Of a DNA stretch of 64,000 bases, positions 1-9,327 are shown piece after piece; position 1 is the first letter of the stretch, and every line of letters starts with the position of its first letter. The position numbers were made by a program, and so were the translations under genes. Below the pieces are notes generated by a model, which was given only the letters and a program-made list of their open reading frames with translations, ran no database searches and was not told the origin of the DNA. The stretch is from Clostridium saccharoperbutylacetonicum N1-4(HMT) (GTDB taxonomy: Bacteria > Bacillota > Clostridia > Clostridiales > Clostridiaceae), in NCBI RefSeq assembly GCF_000340885.1, contig NC_020291.1, positions 2,293,001 to 2,357,000 of the forward strand, written 5' to 3'.

Positions 1-39
1 TTTAAGTTTCACTATATTAGTTTTTATACTATAAAATAA

Positions 40-158
40 AAAAGCCTCAGAAATATTATAAAAATATCTCCCAGGCTTTTATCCTTCCGTGTACACAATA
101 AATTGTGCGTTTTCTCTCGGACCTGCCAGTTATAAACTGCGGAACCCTAGAAAACTAA
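40..158 (-). promoter_or_regulatory. Guanidine-I (ykkC) type riboswitch with terminator
   Basis: Read on the minus strand, the stretch carries the conserved ykkC blocks in the right order: CTAGGGTTCCG, GGTCCGAGAG, ACACGG, then GATAAAAGCCTGGGAGA. The last block forms the 5' arm of a hairpin (AAGCCT...AGGCTTTTTT at about 41-80) that ends in a T run, so ligand binding would compete with termination. The regulated gene lies off the left edge of the window. Guanidine-I aptamers usually control guanidine exporters or guanidine and urea carboxylases. The ppGpp and PRPP variants of the ykkC fold cannot be fully excluded by eye, but the ACACGG and GGGAGA blocks favour guanidine. Confidence 0.85.
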
Positions 159-460
159 ATTATATAAAATTTTGATAATTTATAAGCTGCAACTAATAAA
201 TGGATTCTAGCATAATATCAAATTTGAGTCAAGTCGATACACTTTCATCTCAAATAATGAAGGTTAGAGTTTATAGATATTTTTAATTTTTAAAACTTTA
301 CTTGATGAAATCGATATATATATTAGTTTATATTAGTAATTTGTTAGGATATAATATAATAAAGATTTATTGTAGCTATTGAGGTTGTTTTAAATAAAAA
401 TTCTGCAAGTTCATAGCTAATTGCTGTTTAAGCTACTATAATAATTGGGAGAAAGTTATA
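159..460. other. Intergenic region, no gene seen
   Basis: This AT-rich stretch has no credible coding frame. It separates the minus-strand riboswitch from the first plus-strand gene and probably holds divergent promoters, but I see no hexamer pair strong enough to mark. Confidence 0.4.
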
Positions 461-646
461 ATGGATGAGAAGAAAATTTTAGAATTACTTTTTAATACTT
501 TTGTTAAAATGTGTGATTATATTGAAACAACAGATGAAATTGGATGTATAAAATGTCCTTGCAAAGAAGAATGCATTTTAAAAGGAAATAATACTGATTT
601 TAAGTATTTTAAACCTGTTGTTGAAAGCATAAAAAAGAAATTATAA
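461..646 (+). CDS. Small Cys-containing protein of unknown function
   Basis: Encodes 61 residues that match no family I recognise. A cluster of four cysteines (CIKCPCKEEC, residues ~29-38) follows an acidic N-terminal helix and could bind a metal. A GGGAGAAAG Shine-Dalgarno sequence precedes the ATG at a normal distance. The gene ends 20 bp before the alkyltransferase-like gene and is probably cotranscribed with it. No signal peptide or membrane segment is visible. The ribosome site and tight spacing argue that it is real. Confidence 0.55.
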   Translation: MDEKKILELLFNTFVKMCDYIETTDEIGCIKCPCKEECILKGNNTDFKYFKPVVESIKKKL

Positions 647-666
647 TTTTCAGTGCAGGTGAATAT

Positions 667-975
667 ATGAAAAAGATTATGAATGAACAATTAATTTATG
701 AAATACTTTCCGTTGTAGAAGAAATTCCAGAAGGGAAAGTAGCTACATATGGACAAATTGCTAGTCTTATAGGCAGAGACAAAAATGCAAGGCTTGTCGG
801 GAAGGTTTTAAGCCAGTCAGAATTTTATGGGGAATATCCATGCCACCGTGTGGTAAATCATTCAGGAAGATTAGCACCAGGTTGGAAGGAGCAACGATTT
901 CTACTATTAGAAGAAGGTGTATCATTTAAAGATGAGAATCATGTTGATATGAAGGAAAATAAATGGGATTGTTAA
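667..975 (+). CDS. MGMT-family DNA alkyltransferase-like protein
   Basis: The 102-residue protein is essentially just the DNA-binding and active-site domain of O6-alkylguanine-DNA alkyltransferases. It has the helix-turn-helix region (GKVATYGQIASLIG) and the PCHRVV motif at residues ~58-63. The acceptor Cys59 is kept, whereas alkyltransferase-like (ATL) proteins have Trp there. The N-terminal domain of full-length Ogt (~160 residues) is missing, as is normal for the short subfamily. It may repair alkylated guanine directly or flag lesions for excision repair. The start follows an AGGTGA ribosome site 20 bp after the preceding small gene. Confidence 0.8.
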   Translation: MKKIMNEQLIYEILSVVEEIPEGKVATYGQIASLIGRDKNARLVGKVLSQSEFYGEYPCHRVVNHSGRLAPGWKEQRFLLLEEGVSFKDENHVDMKENKWDC

Positions 976-1108
976 TTTTGTAACAGTTAAAATTACGTTT
1001 TTTCATTCTAGAACTTATACGCAGTGAAAATTTAAATTACTTTACTTATTATATTTTATAGGAGGCTATTTAAAAGCGTAAAACTTAAAAGGAAGAAGGT
1101 ACTGGTAG

Positions 1109-2833
1109 ATGGTGAAGGAAGCATTATTTTTGAACTATTTTAATGACTTAAAAATAATACTAGATAATGTATTTAATGAAATAGTTGTAGTTGATAATAA
1201 CAATAAGATAATTTTTATTAATAGAGCTGCTAGTATTCTCTTTGGAATAGATAGCAAAAATAGTTTAGGGAAAGCTTTTAATGAATTAATACATAACGTT
1301 GAGTTAAGTAACTTTTTAACTAATAAAAAAGAGGAAGTTAAAAAGTCTATAGTAGTTAATAATTTGAATTTGTCGTTAAGTATTATGTCTTTGATTGAAG
1401 ATAAGGATGTAGTAGGATCAATACTCATTTTTAGCAATATAACAAACTATAATGAATTGCTTCAAAAGCTTGATAAGGAAAGGGACAGTCGCGAAATATT
1501 AAATACTGTAATTGAGACGGCTTATGATGGTATGGTGATTATTGACAAGAAGGGAATAATCACTATGATGAGCAAGGCATATACTGATTTTTTAGGAATA
1601 AGAAGAGAAGATGCAATTGGCAAACATGTAAATGAAGTTATAGAGAATACAAGAATGCCAATAGTACTTGAAAGCGGTAAAGAGGAAGTAGCGCAGCTTC
1701 ATAAGATTAAAGGAAATTATATGATAGCGTCAAGAATACCTATAATAAAAAATGGAGAAATTATTGGGGTTGTAGGAAAAGTATTATTTAGAAATGTTAA
1801 AGAACTAAATAGCCTTTACAAAAAGATAACTGTTATAGAAAAAGAATTAGCAAATTATAAATCACGGCTTAAGGAATTCAATACAGCCAGCTATTCACTA
1901 GAAAATATTATAGGAGAAAGTGATTCTATCCTTTTGGCTAAGGATATAGTGAAAAAGGCTGCTCATACAAGTTCGAATGTGCTTATTTTAGGGGAAAGTG
2001 GTACTGGTAAGGAAATTTTTGCACATGCTATACATTCAGAGAGTAATCGTTATGAAGGACCTTTTGTTAAAGTTAATTGTGCAGCAATTCCAAGCGATTT
2101 GCTTGAATCAGAACTGTTTGGTTATGAAGCCGGAGCTTTCACAGGCGCAAGAAAAGAAGGGAAAATAGGAAAATTTGAAATTGCAAATGAAGGTACAATA
2201 TTTTTAGATGAGATTGGAGATATGCCTCTTCATATGCAGGTAAAGCTTTTAAGAGTTATTCAAGAACGAGAAGTAGAGAAAGTTGGTGGAGTTGCAACTA
2301 AGAAGATTAACATAAGAATAATTGCTGCAACAAACAGAAATCTTGAAAAATTAGTTTCAGAGGGCAAGTTCCGTGAAGATCTGTATTATAGACTTAATGT
2401 TGTAACAATTGAAATTCCTCCTTTGAGAGAACGAGGCAATGATATTATACTTATTTCAAATCATCTCATTAAGAAGCTTTCAATGAATTTAGATAAGAAA
2501 GTTAAAGGAATTTCAAAAGAGGCGGAACATTATCTTAAAATATATGAATGGAAAGGTAATGTTAGAGAATTAGAAAATATACTAGAGAGAGCTATTAATA
2601 TTATGGGAGATAGTGACATAATTGATGTAGATGATTTGCCGAAAGAAATTACAGGTAAAAAAGCTGCAATAATTCCTAAAAGGCTTCAGGACATTCTTGA
2701 AGAAAGCGAAAAGAATGCTATTATTCTTGCACTTAGGGCAGCAGAGGGAAATAAGACAAAAGCAGCAAAAATTTTAGAGATAGGCCGGACTAGTTTATAT
2801 GAAAAAATGGAAAAGCATAAAATAAAAATGTAG
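1109..2833 (+). CDS. Sigma-54-dependent transcriptional activator, PAS-PAS-AAA-HTH
   Basis: A 574-residue bacterial enhancer-binding protein. Two PAS sensor domains (about 10-110 and 125-235) precede a sigma-54 AAA+ domain. The AAA+ domain has Walker A GESGTGKE (~295-302), the sigma-54 contact loop GAFTGA (~342-347) and an R-finger region. A Fis-type helix-turn-helix closes the protein (~545-572). It lies directly upstream of a perfect -24/-12 promoter and an inverted-repeat enhancer, so it almost certainly activates the CoA-transferase/bcd operon that starts at 3114. The signal is unknown; a cytoplasmic acid, acyl-CoA or redox cue sensed by PAS is likely. A strong terminator overlaps its stop codon, which insulates it from the operon. 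Confidence 0.92.
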   Translation: MVKEALFLNYFNDLKIILDNVFNEIVVVDNNNKIIFINRAASILFGIDSKNSLGKAFNELIHNVELSNFLTNKKEEVKKSIVVNNLNLSLSIMSLIEDKDVVGSILIFSNITNYNELLQKLDKERDSREILNTVIETAYDGMVIIDKKGIITMMSKAYTDFLGIRREDAIGKHVNEVIENTRMPIVLESGKEEVAQLHKIKGNYMIASRIPIIKNGEIIGVVGKVLFRNVKELNSLYKKITVIEKELANYKSRLKEFNTASYSLENIIGESDSILLAKDIVKKAAHTSSNVLILGESGTGKEIFAHAIHSESNRYEGPFVKVNCAAIPSDLLESELFGYEAGAFTGARKEGKIGKFEIANEGTIFLDEIGDMPLHMQVKLLRVIQEREVEKVGGVATKKINIRIIAATNRNLEKLVSEGKFREDLYYRLNVVTIEIPPLRERGNDIILISNHLIKKLSMNLDKKVKGISKEAEHYLKIYEWKGNVRELENILERAINIMGDSDIIDVDDLPKEITGKKAAIIPKRLQDILEESEKNAIILALRAAEGNKTKAAKILEIGRTSLYEKMEKHKIKM

Positions 2834-2864
2834 TTGTACGAATAAACGTACAACTAATTTTTTT
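2831..2864 (+). terminator. Rho-independent terminator of the sigma-54 activator gene
   Basis: A perfect 10-bp stem (TAGTTGTACG / CGTACAACTA) with a 6-nt loop is followed by a run of T. The stem begins at the stop codon itself. Confidence 0.9.
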
Positions 2865-2877
2865 CTCATAAATAATT

Positions 2878-2936
2878 GTATAGAAATCCGAACAGTATGT
2901 AAATGTTTACTTAAAAATATGTACGGAAATCTATAC
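2878..2936 (+). promoter_or_regulatory. Putative enhancer (UAS) for the sigma-54 activator
   Basis: Two arms in inverted orientation, GTATAGAAATCCG (2878-2890) and CGGAAATCTATAC (2924-2936), lie 46 bp apart centre to centre and 85-145 bp upstream of the -24/-12 element. A smaller dyad, GTAAATGTTTAC, sits between them. Position and symmetry fit binding sites for the adjacent activator. The assignment is inference. Confidence 0.6.
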
Positions 2937-3019
2937 ACTAATTTTAGATATCGCAGATTTTATTAATGATTCACAATGGACAAACCTCCTATTCTAGGTC
3001 TATTTTATCTCTAAGGCTT

Positions 3020-3035
3020 TGGCACGAGTCTTGCT
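3020..3035 (+). promoter_or_regulatory. Sigma-54 (-24/-12) promoter
   Basis: TGGCACGAGTCTTGCT matches the RpoN consensus TGGCAC-N5-TTGCW exactly, with GG and GC ten bases apart. It lies ~80 bp before the CoA-transferase start and downstream of the enhancer dyad. Confidence 0.92.
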
Positions 3036-3113
3036 TATATAAATAAGTATAAGTGAACTTATTAATAAATATTACATTCTTGTTTTTAGAGTATATAAAA
3101 AGGAGGAGGAAAT

Positions 3114-4658
3114 ATGAGCAAGATAATGTCAGTTGAGCAAGCAATCTCCTTAATAAAAAATGGAGACACAGTTGCTGTAGGTGGTTTTATAGGCATTGGA
3201 CACCCAGAGGAAATTACTAAGAGGATTAAGGAAATTTATCTAGAGGAAGGTAAGCCAAATAAGTTAACTCTTGTTTATGCAGCAGGTCAAGGAGATGGAA
3301 AAGAAAAAGGTTTAAATCATTTTGGCCAGGAAGGTCTTCTTTCTAAAGTAATAGGAGGACATTGGGGGTTAGCTCCTAAGATTCAAAAGTTAGCAATCGA
3401 GAATAAGATAAAGGCTTATAATCTTCCTCAAGGAGTTATATCCAGTCTTTATAGAGATATTGCAGCAGGAAAGCCAGGAACAATTACTCATGTGGGGTTG
3501 AAAACTTTTGTAGATCCAAGAGTTGAGGGAGGAAAATTAAATAGCTGTACTACTGAGGATGTTGTGAAGATGATTGAAATTGATGGAAAAGAGTATCTTT
3601 ACTATAAAGCTTTTCCTATAAATGTTGCAATAGTTAGGGCTACTTATGCAGATGAAGAAGGAAATGCAAGTCTTCAAAAGGAAGCCGCAACGCTTGATGG
3701 TTTAGCAATGGCTCAGGCTGCAAAGAATTCTGGTGGAAAAGTAATTCTTCAGGTTGAAAAAATAGTATCAAAAGGAACTTTAGATCCAAAGTTGGTAAAG
3801 ATTCCAGGAATCCTTGTGGATGCAGTAGTTGTAGCTAGTGCAGAAAATCAAATGCAGACCTTTGGTGAAAGCTTTAATCCAGCTTTCTGTGGAGAAATAA
3901 AGATGCCAGCTAATACTATTAAATGCCTTCCAATGGATGAAAGAAAAATAATAGCTAGACGTTGCGCCATGGAGCTTATACCAAATGCAATCACAAATCT
4001 AGGAATTGGAATGCCAGAGGGAATTTCCATGGTGGCAAATGAAGAACACATAGGTGATAGCATGAGACTTACAATTGAATCAGGTCCAATTGGAGGAATA
4101 CCAGCTGGTGGCTTGAGTTTTGGAGCAGCTATTAATCCAGATAGTATAATAGATCAATCTTCTCAGTTTGATTTTTACGATGGTGGAGGTTTAGATATAG
4201 CATTTTTAGGACTTGCCCAGTGTGATGAAAAAGGAAATATCAATGTAAGTAAATTTGGTCCTAAAATAGCTGGATGTGGAGGATTTATAAATATAACTCA
4301 AAATGCAAAGAAAGTTATTTTCTGCGGAACTTTTACTGTAGGTGGACTTAAAACTAATATTTTTGAAGGTAAGCTAATCATTGAAAATGAAGGTAAGTCA
4401 AAGAAATTTATCAAGGATGTTGAGCAAATAACTTTTAGTGGAGATTATGCAAAAGATGTAAAACAGGTAGTTCTTTATATAACTGAAAGAGCAGTTTTTA
4501 GATTAACTAGTGCTGGAGTGGAATTAGAAGAAATAGCTCCTGGAGTAGATTTACAAAAAGACATTCTCGATCAAATGGATTTTAAACCAATAATATCAGA
4601 AGAATTAAAGACAATGGATAAAAGAATTTTTGAAGACAAACTTATGAATCTTAAGTAA
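3114..4658 (+). CDS. Acyl-CoA:acetate/propionate CoA-transferase (Pct/YdiF type)
   Basis: A 514-residue fused family I CoA-transferase with the alpha-like half first and the beta-like half from about residue 280. The catalytic glutamate is in TIESGPIGG (Glu322), which would form the glutamyl-CoA intermediate. Length and order match propionate CoA-transferase and E. coli YdiF, which move CoA between short-chain acids such as acetate, propionate, butyrate or 3-hydroxybutyrate. An AAGGAGGAGG ribosome site precedes the ATG. As first gene of a sigma-54 operon with a permease, hydratase, hbd, thl and bcd, it most likely activates an imported C4 acid using acetyl-CoA or butyryl-CoA as donor. The precise substrate is inference. 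Confidence 0.9.
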   Translation: MSKIMSVEQAISLIKNGDTVAVGGFIGIGHPEEITKRIKEIYLEEGKPNKLTLVYAAGQGDGKEKGLNHFGQEGLLSKVIGGHWGLAPKIQKLAIENKIKAYNLPQGVISSLYRDIAAGKPGTITHVGLKTFVDPRVEGGKLNSCTTEDVVKMIEIDGKEYLYYKAFPINVAIVRATYADEEGNASLQKEAATLDGLAMAQAAKNSGGKVILQVEKIVSKGTLDPKLVKIPGILVDAVVVASAENQMQTFGESFNPAFCGEIKMPANTIKCLPMDERKIIARRCAMELIPNAITNLGIGMPEGISMVANEEHIGDSMRLTIESGPIGGIPAGGLSFGAAINPDSIIDQSSQFDFYDGGGLDIAFLGLAQCDEKGNINVSKFGPKIAGCGGFINITQNAKKVIFCGTFTVGGLKTNIFEGKLIIENEGKSKKFIKDVEQITFSGDYAKDVKQVVLYITERAVFRLTSAGVELEEIAPGVDLQKDILDQMDFKPIISEELKTMDKRIFEDKLMNLK

Positions 4659-4736
4659 TGTATTAATGTAAAGAATAGCTAAGTATGGATAAAACGGTTG
4701 ATAAACCCAAATAATATAATAATGGAGGTTTTATAT

Positions 4737-6131
4737 ATGGCAGTTATAGGTATTTTATTAAGTTTAATATTATTGATGGTCATGGCTTATAGGGGGTTCT
4801 CAGTTATTGTTTTTGCACCTATATTTGCAATTGCAGCAGCTATATTCTCTGGGATGGCAGTTATGCCAACCTATACGGAAGTATTTCTACCTAACTTGGG
4901 GAATTATGTAAAAGTTTACTTTCCATTTTTCTTGTTAGGTGCTGTATTTGGTAAAGTTATGGAGCAATCTGGTGCAGCAAAATCTATCGCTAAATTTATA
5001 GTTGAAAAGTTGGGTAAAAAGCGTGCAATGTTATCTGTAATTTTATCAGCAGCCATTTTAACTTATGGTGGTGTAAGTCTTTTCGTTGTTGCGTTTGCAG
5101 TGTATCCATTTGCAGCATCAGTATTTAAAGAAGCTGATATTCCAAAGAGACTTGTTCCTGCAACTATCGCTGTTGGCGCTTTCACATTTACTATGGATGC
5201 ACTTCCAGGAACACCTCAAATTCAAAACTCTATACCAATGAAGTTTTTTAATACAGATCTTTATGCAGCACCTGTATTTGGAACCTTAGGTGCGATTATC
5301 GTTTTAGTTTGCGGGGTATCTTATCTTGAATGGTGTAAACGTAAAGCTCAAGCAAAGGGAGAAGGCTATGGGGAAAATCATAAAAATGAACCAGTACTTG
5401 TTGAAGATGGAAGTTTACCAAATCCATTTATATCAGTATTACCATTAATATCTGTACTTGGATTGACTTTGGTTTTACAAAAATTAGTATTCCCTAAATG
5501 GGATATAGTTTCTTGGGTTACTAAAGCACCTTATAATATTCCTGAAGCAAGTGTTGTAGGTTCAATGAATAACTGGGCTTTAATGATTGCACTTGTATTT
5601 GGTATTCTTCTTGCAATTTCTATTAATCCAAAGCGTATGAAAGGTAATTTAGCTTCAGCGATTAATGCTGGTGCAATTGGATCATTATTAGCTGTTATGA
5701 ATACAGCATCAGAAGTAGGCTTTGGTAATGTTATAAAAACTTTACCAGGATTTCAATCTATAGCTCATGCTTTAACTAACATTAATCCAGACGGTAGTCC
5801 ACTACTTTCAGAAGCAGTTACAGTAAATGTGCTTTCAGGAGTTACTGGTTCTGCATCAGGAGGAATGAGTATAGCACTCGATACTTTTGGAAAGGAATAT
5901 TTAAATTGGGCAAATAGTGTTGGAATAGATCCACAATTACTTCATCGTGTTGCTGCAATGGCATCAGGTGGAATGGATACATTACCTCACAATGGCGCAG
6001 TTATAACTTTACTTGGAATTGCAGGGTTAACTCACAAGCAATCATATAAAGATATTTTTGTGATCACTTGTATTAAGACAGGATCTGTGTTTATATTAAT
6101 AGCTTTACAAAGCATATTACATTTTATTTAA
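4737..6131 (+). CDS. GntP-family permease, probable C4 hydroxy-acid importer
   Basis: A polytopic membrane protein of ~464 residues with about a dozen hydrophobic segments and GntP-family signatures such as YGGVSLFVVAFAVYPFA and DALPGTPQIQN. GntP proteins are proton symporters for gluconate and related hydroxy acids. Members beside CoA-transferases are often annotated as 3-hydroxybutyrate permeases. An upstream in-frame ATG exists at 4698, but GGAGG at 4724-4728 sits 8 nt before the ATG at 4737, so I take that start. The gene lies between the CoA-transferase and the hydratase, which suggests that it brings in the operon's substrate. Confidence 0.85.
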   Translation: MAVIGILLSLILLMVMAYRGFSVIVFAPIFAIAAAIFSGMAVMPTYTEVFLPNLGNYVKVYFPFFLLGAVFGKVMEQSGAAKSIAKFIVEKLGKKRAMLSVILSAAILTYGGVSLFVVAFAVYPFAASVFKEADIPKRLVPATIAVGAFTFTMDALPGTPQIQNSIPMKFFNTDLYAAPVFGTLGAIIVLVCGVSYLEWCKRKAQAKGEGYGENHKNEPVLVEDGSLPNPFISVLPLISVLGLTLVLQKLVFPKWDIVSWVTKAPYNIPEASVVGSMNNWALMIALVFGILLAISINPKRMKGNLASAINAGAIGSLLAVMNTASEVGFGNVIKTLPGFQSIAHALTNINPDGSPLLSEAVTVNVLSGVTGSASGGMSIALDTFGKEYLNWANSVGIDPQLLHRVAAMASGGMDTLPHNGAVITLLGIAGLTHKQSYKDIFVITCIKTGSVFILIALQSILHFI

Positions 6132-6213
6132 TAAGTATTTAGTATATCAATAAAGAAATATAAATAGTTTTCTATTGAATGTTATAAGTAAATTATACAA
6201 GGGGGAATTGAAA

Positions 6214-6630
6214 ATGAACGGATTAACTATAAAAGAATTAAATATTGGTGATAAAGCATCTTTTCAAAAGACTATTACAGAAACCGATGTATACTTATAT
6301 GCTGGTATAACAGGAGATTTAAATCCAGCTCATATAAATCAAGTTGAGGCAGAGAAGACAATGTTTCAAGGGCGAATTGCCCATGGCATGTTAACAGCTG
6401 GTTTAGTATCAGCAGTACTTGGAATGCAATTGCCAGGACCAGGTTCAATATACCTTGGACAAGAACTTAAATTTGTTGCTCCTGTGAAAATAGGAGATAC
6501 AATTAAAGCTGAAGTTGAGGTTATAGAGAAGTTTGAAGATAAGAATAGAATAAAATTAAGTACCATATGTACAAATCAAAATGGTGTTGAAGTACTGGTA
6601 GGGGTTGCAAACATAATGCCACCTAAATAA
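6214..6630 (+). CDS. MaoC-like (R)-specific enoyl-CoA hydratase
   Basis: 138 residues of a single hot-dog fold with the hydratase-2 motif: YAGITGDLNPAHIN holds the catalytic Asp and His, and GRIAHGMLTAG follows. Small MaoC/PhaJ proteins interconvert crotonyl-CoA and (R)-3-hydroxybutyryl-CoA. The strong GGGGGA site at 6201-6206 fixes the start at 6214 rather than the upstream in-frame ATG. In this operon it replaces the usual crotonase, of which only a scar remains at 9190. The (R) stereospecificity is family knowledge and has not been read from this sequence. Confidence 0.87.
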   Translation: MNGLTIKELNIGDKASFQKTITETDVYLYAGITGDLNPAHINQVEAEKTMFQGRIAHGMLTAGLVSAVLGMQLPGPGSIYLGQELKFVAPVKIGDTIKAEVEVIEKFEDKNRIKLSTICTNQNGVEVLVGVANIMPPK

Positions 6631-7063
6631 CCTATTTACCAGAAGAGCTGAAAATAACTCTAGTGTGAAAAGGATCCACTGTAGTTTGAAGCAACTCCAG
6701 ACATAGGCTAATATGATTTGGCAAATTATAGTTCAATTATAGTTACTGTATTACTTGGAGCTTTTGCATCTACCATACCTAGTGCAAAAGCTCCTGATAT
6801 AGTGAGTGGAAAAGTGGAGTTGGATAATAAATGTGTTTAATAATACCTATATGTCTTATATATATCATGAATCAGAATTTCCTTGGAAAAAATTTAAATG
6901 TAGTTTAGTAATAAAAATTATAAAACAGTATAATTCATAAAAATGTTGTGATCGAAAAATAGAGATCTTGCAGTTATGTTTTTTATTACTAAATATAGAC
7001 GAATCCAATATATTAAGTATTTGTGGATATCATAATCTTATAACGAAAGGAATGGATGTTAAA
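6631..7063. other. Intergenic region with a dyad and a possible gene scar
   Basis: This 430-bp gap interrupts the otherwise compact operon. A perfect 12-bp inverted repeat, GGAGCTTTTGCA (6757-6768) and TGCAAAAGCTCC (6783-6794), could form an RNA hairpin, but no T run follows. One frame through it stays open for ~45 codons and ends at about 6840 with hydrophobic residues (IIVTVLLGAFAST), as if it were the tail of a lost membrane protein. I cannot assign the family. No complete gene is present. Confidence 0.4.
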
Positions 7064-7909
7064 ATGAAAATATTTGTTTTAGGTGCCGGAACTATGGGGG
7101 CTGGAATTGTACAGATTTTTGCAGAAGCAGGTTATCAAGTAATAATGAGAGATATTGAAGAGAGCTTTGTTCAAAAAGGGATTACAAACATCACAAAGAA
7201 TCTTGATAAAGCTGTTAAAAAGGAGAAGATTACAGAAGAAAGTAAAAATGAAGTACTTGGAAGAATAATAGCTACAACAGATATTAACTTAGCAAAAGAT
7301 GCAGACTTGGTTATAGAGGCAGCTATCGAAAACATGAATATAAAGAAGAAAATATTTGCTGAACTTGATGACGTATGTAAGCCAGAAACAATACTTGCAA
7401 CCAACACCTCATCGTTATCAATAACTGATGTAGCCAGTGCAACTAAAAGACCAGATAAGGTAATAGGAATGCACTTCTTTAATCCTGTACCAGTAATGAA
7501 GTTAGTAGAGGTAATAACAGGAATGGCTACTTCAGCAGAAACTAAGGATACAGTTATTGAAATTACAAAAAAAGTTGGTAAAGATCCAGTAGAGGTTAAA
7601 GAAGCACCAGGATTTGTAGTTAATAGAATACTAATTCCTATGATAAATGAAGCAGTGGGAATTTTAGCTGATAATGTTGCAACAGCAGAAGATATAGATA
7701 TAGCTATGAAGCTAGGAGCTAATCATCCAATGGGACCATTAGCTTTAGCTGACTTGATAGGAAATGATGTATGCTTGGCTATAATGGAGATACTATATAT
7801 AGAATTCGGGGATCCAAAATACAGACCTAATCCTATGTTGAGAAAAATGGTAAGAGCAGGTTACTTAGGAAGAAAGACTGGCAAGGGCTTCTATGACTAT
7901 TCAAAATAG
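7064..7909 (+). CDS. hbd: 3-Hydroxybutyryl-CoA dehydrogenase
   Basis: 281 residues of the 3-hydroxyacyl-CoA dehydrogenase family. The N-terminal Rossmann motif is GAGTMGAG (7-14), the catalytic His is in GMHFFNP (~137), and the family signature [18 protein letters not shown] opens the C-terminal helical domain. It interconverts acetoacetyl-CoA and (S)-3-hydroxybutyryl-CoA with NAD(P)H. The chosen ATG matches the family's usual [12 protein letters not shown] start; an in-frame ATG at 7052 lies too close to the AAAGG site. It is followed by thl, so the pair can connect acetyl-CoA and 3-hydroxybutyryl-CoA. Confidence 0.95.
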   Translation: MKIFVLGAGTMGAGIVQIFAEAGYQVIMRDIEESFVQKGITNITKNLDKAVKKEKITEESKNEVLGRIIATTDINLAKDADLVIEAAIENMNIKKKIFAELDDVCKPETILATNTSSLSITDVASATKRPDKVIGMHFFNPVPVMKLVEVITGMATSAETKDTVIEITKKVGKDPVEVKEAPGFVVNRILIPMINEAVGILADNVATAEDIDIAMKLGANHPMGPLALADLIGNDVCLAIMEILYIEFGDPKYRPNPMLRKMVRAGYLGRKTGKGFYDYSK

Positions 7910-8012
7910 TATAATAAGTTTTTGTTATTAGCATTAATCACTATAAATATTTAATTATAATAAATACTTATAGTGAAATTTTTAAAAATATAGGTTGATG
8001 GGGGAGTTAAAA

Positions 8013-9197
8013 ATGAAAGAAGTAGTAATAGCAAGTGCAGTTAGAACTGCACTAGGTTCTTTTGGTGGAAGCTTAAAAGATATGCCAGCAGTTGACCTTG
8101 GGGCTATTGTAATAAAGGAAGCACTAAGTAGAGCAGGGGTAAATCCAGAGATTGTAGACGAAGTAATAATGGGAAATGTACTACAGGCAGGACTTGGTCA
8201 AAATCCTGCAAGACAATCAGCTATGAAGGCAGGTATTCCTTTAGAAGTATCATCATTTACAATAAATAAAGTGTGCGGTTCAGGATTAAGAGCCGTTAGT
8301 TTGGCTTGTCAAATGATATTATCTGGTTACAATGATATAGTTGTGGCAGGTGGGATGGAAAGTATGTCAAGAGCTCCATATGTGTTAAATGATGCAAGAT
8401 GGGGGCAAAGAATGAATGATGGAAAACTCATTGATAGTATGATTAATGATGGACTTTTGGATGCATTTAATAAATATCATATGGGGATTACAGCAGAAAA
8501 TATAGCAGAACAATGGAACATAACTAGAGAGATGCAGGATGAATTTGCTCTTAGATCACAATTAAATGCAGAAGCTGCTATTAAAGCTGGAAAATTTAAA
8601 GATGAAATAGTGCCAGTAGCCATACCTCAAAGGAAAGGTGATCCAAAGATCTTTGATACTGATGAGTTTCCAAGGCTTGGTTCAACTAAAGAAGGCTTAG
8701 AAAAATTAAAACCGGCATTTAAAAAAGATGGAACTGTTACAGCAGGTAATGCGTCAGGAATCAATGATGGTGCAGCAGCTTTTGTAATAATGAGTGCAGA
8801 AAAGGCAGAGGAATTAGGAATAAAGCCTTTAGCTAAAATAGTATCTTTTGCATCTAAAGGGGTAGAACCTTCAATTATGGGGTATGGTCCTGTACCTACA
8901 GTTAAAGAAGCTTTAAAAAGGGCAAGTTTAACAATTGAAGATATTGATTTAATCGAAGCAAATGAAGCGTTTGCATCGCAATGTTTATCAGTAGCTAAGG
9001 ATTTAGAATTTGATATAAATAAAGTAAATGTAAATGGTGGAGCTATAGCATTAGGACATCCAGTTGGTGCATCAGGAGCAAGAATATTAGTTACGCTTAT
9101 TCACGAAATGATAAAAAGAGATTGTAAAAAAGGCCTTGCAACTTTGTGTATAGGCGGAGGACAAGGAACAGCAGTTATTATAGAAAGATGCAATTGA
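8013..9197 (+). CDS. thl: Acetyl-CoA C-acetyltransferase (thiolase)
   Basis: 394 residues with all thiolase signatures: nucleophilic Cys88 in [11 protein letters not shown], the [18 protein letters not shown] block with its active-site His, and CIGGGQGTA with the second Cys near the C-terminus. It condenses two acetyl-CoA to acetoacetyl-CoA, or cleaves acetoacetyl-CoA in the degradative direction. GGGGGAG at 8000-8006 supports the ATG at 8013. Its last codons overlap by 8 bp with the remains of a crotonase gene, evidence that a deletion joined the two. Confidence 0.95.
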   Translation: MKEVVIASAVRTALGSFGGSLKDMPAVDLGAIVIKEALSRAGVNPEIVDEVIMGNVLQAGLGQNPARQSAMKAGIPLEVSSFTINKVCGSGLRAVSLACQMILSGYNDIVVAGGMESMSRAPYVLNDARWGQRMNDGKLIDSMINDGLLDAFNKYHMGITAENIAEQWNITREMQDEFALRSQLNAEAAIKAGKFKDEIVPVAIPQRKGDPKIFDTDEFPRLGSTKEGLEKLKPAFKKDGTVTAGNASGINDGAAAFVIMSAEKAEELGIKPLAKIVSFASKGVEPSIMGYGPVPTVKEALKRASLTIEDIDLIEANEAFASQCLSVAKDLEFDINKVNVNGGAIALGHPVGASGARILVTLIHEMIKRDCKKGLATLCIGGGQGTAVIIERCN

Positions 9198-9327
9198 TAG
9201 AGGAATGCAAGTAGATACAGATGTAGCCATATTAATAGAAGTAGAAGACTTTGCAACAGAGGATCAAACTGAAGGAATGGCTGCATTTTTAGAAAGAAGA
9301 GCAGAAAAGAATTTCAAAAATAAATAA
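9190..9327 (+). pseudogene. Crotonase (crt) C-terminal remnant
   Basis: In the frame starting at 9190 the sequence reads [13 protein letters not shown] and then FATEDQTEGMAAFLERR before a stop at 9325-9327. That matches the last ~45 residues of clostridial 3-hydroxybutyryl-CoA dehydratase (crotonase), whose tail reads INRGMQ...STEDQKDAMTAFIEKRK. It has no start or catalytic part. It begins inside the thl stop region and lies upstream of bcd, the position crt occupies in the classical crt-bcd-etfB-etfA-hbd operon. This is a deletion scar and makes no product. Confidence 0.85.
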
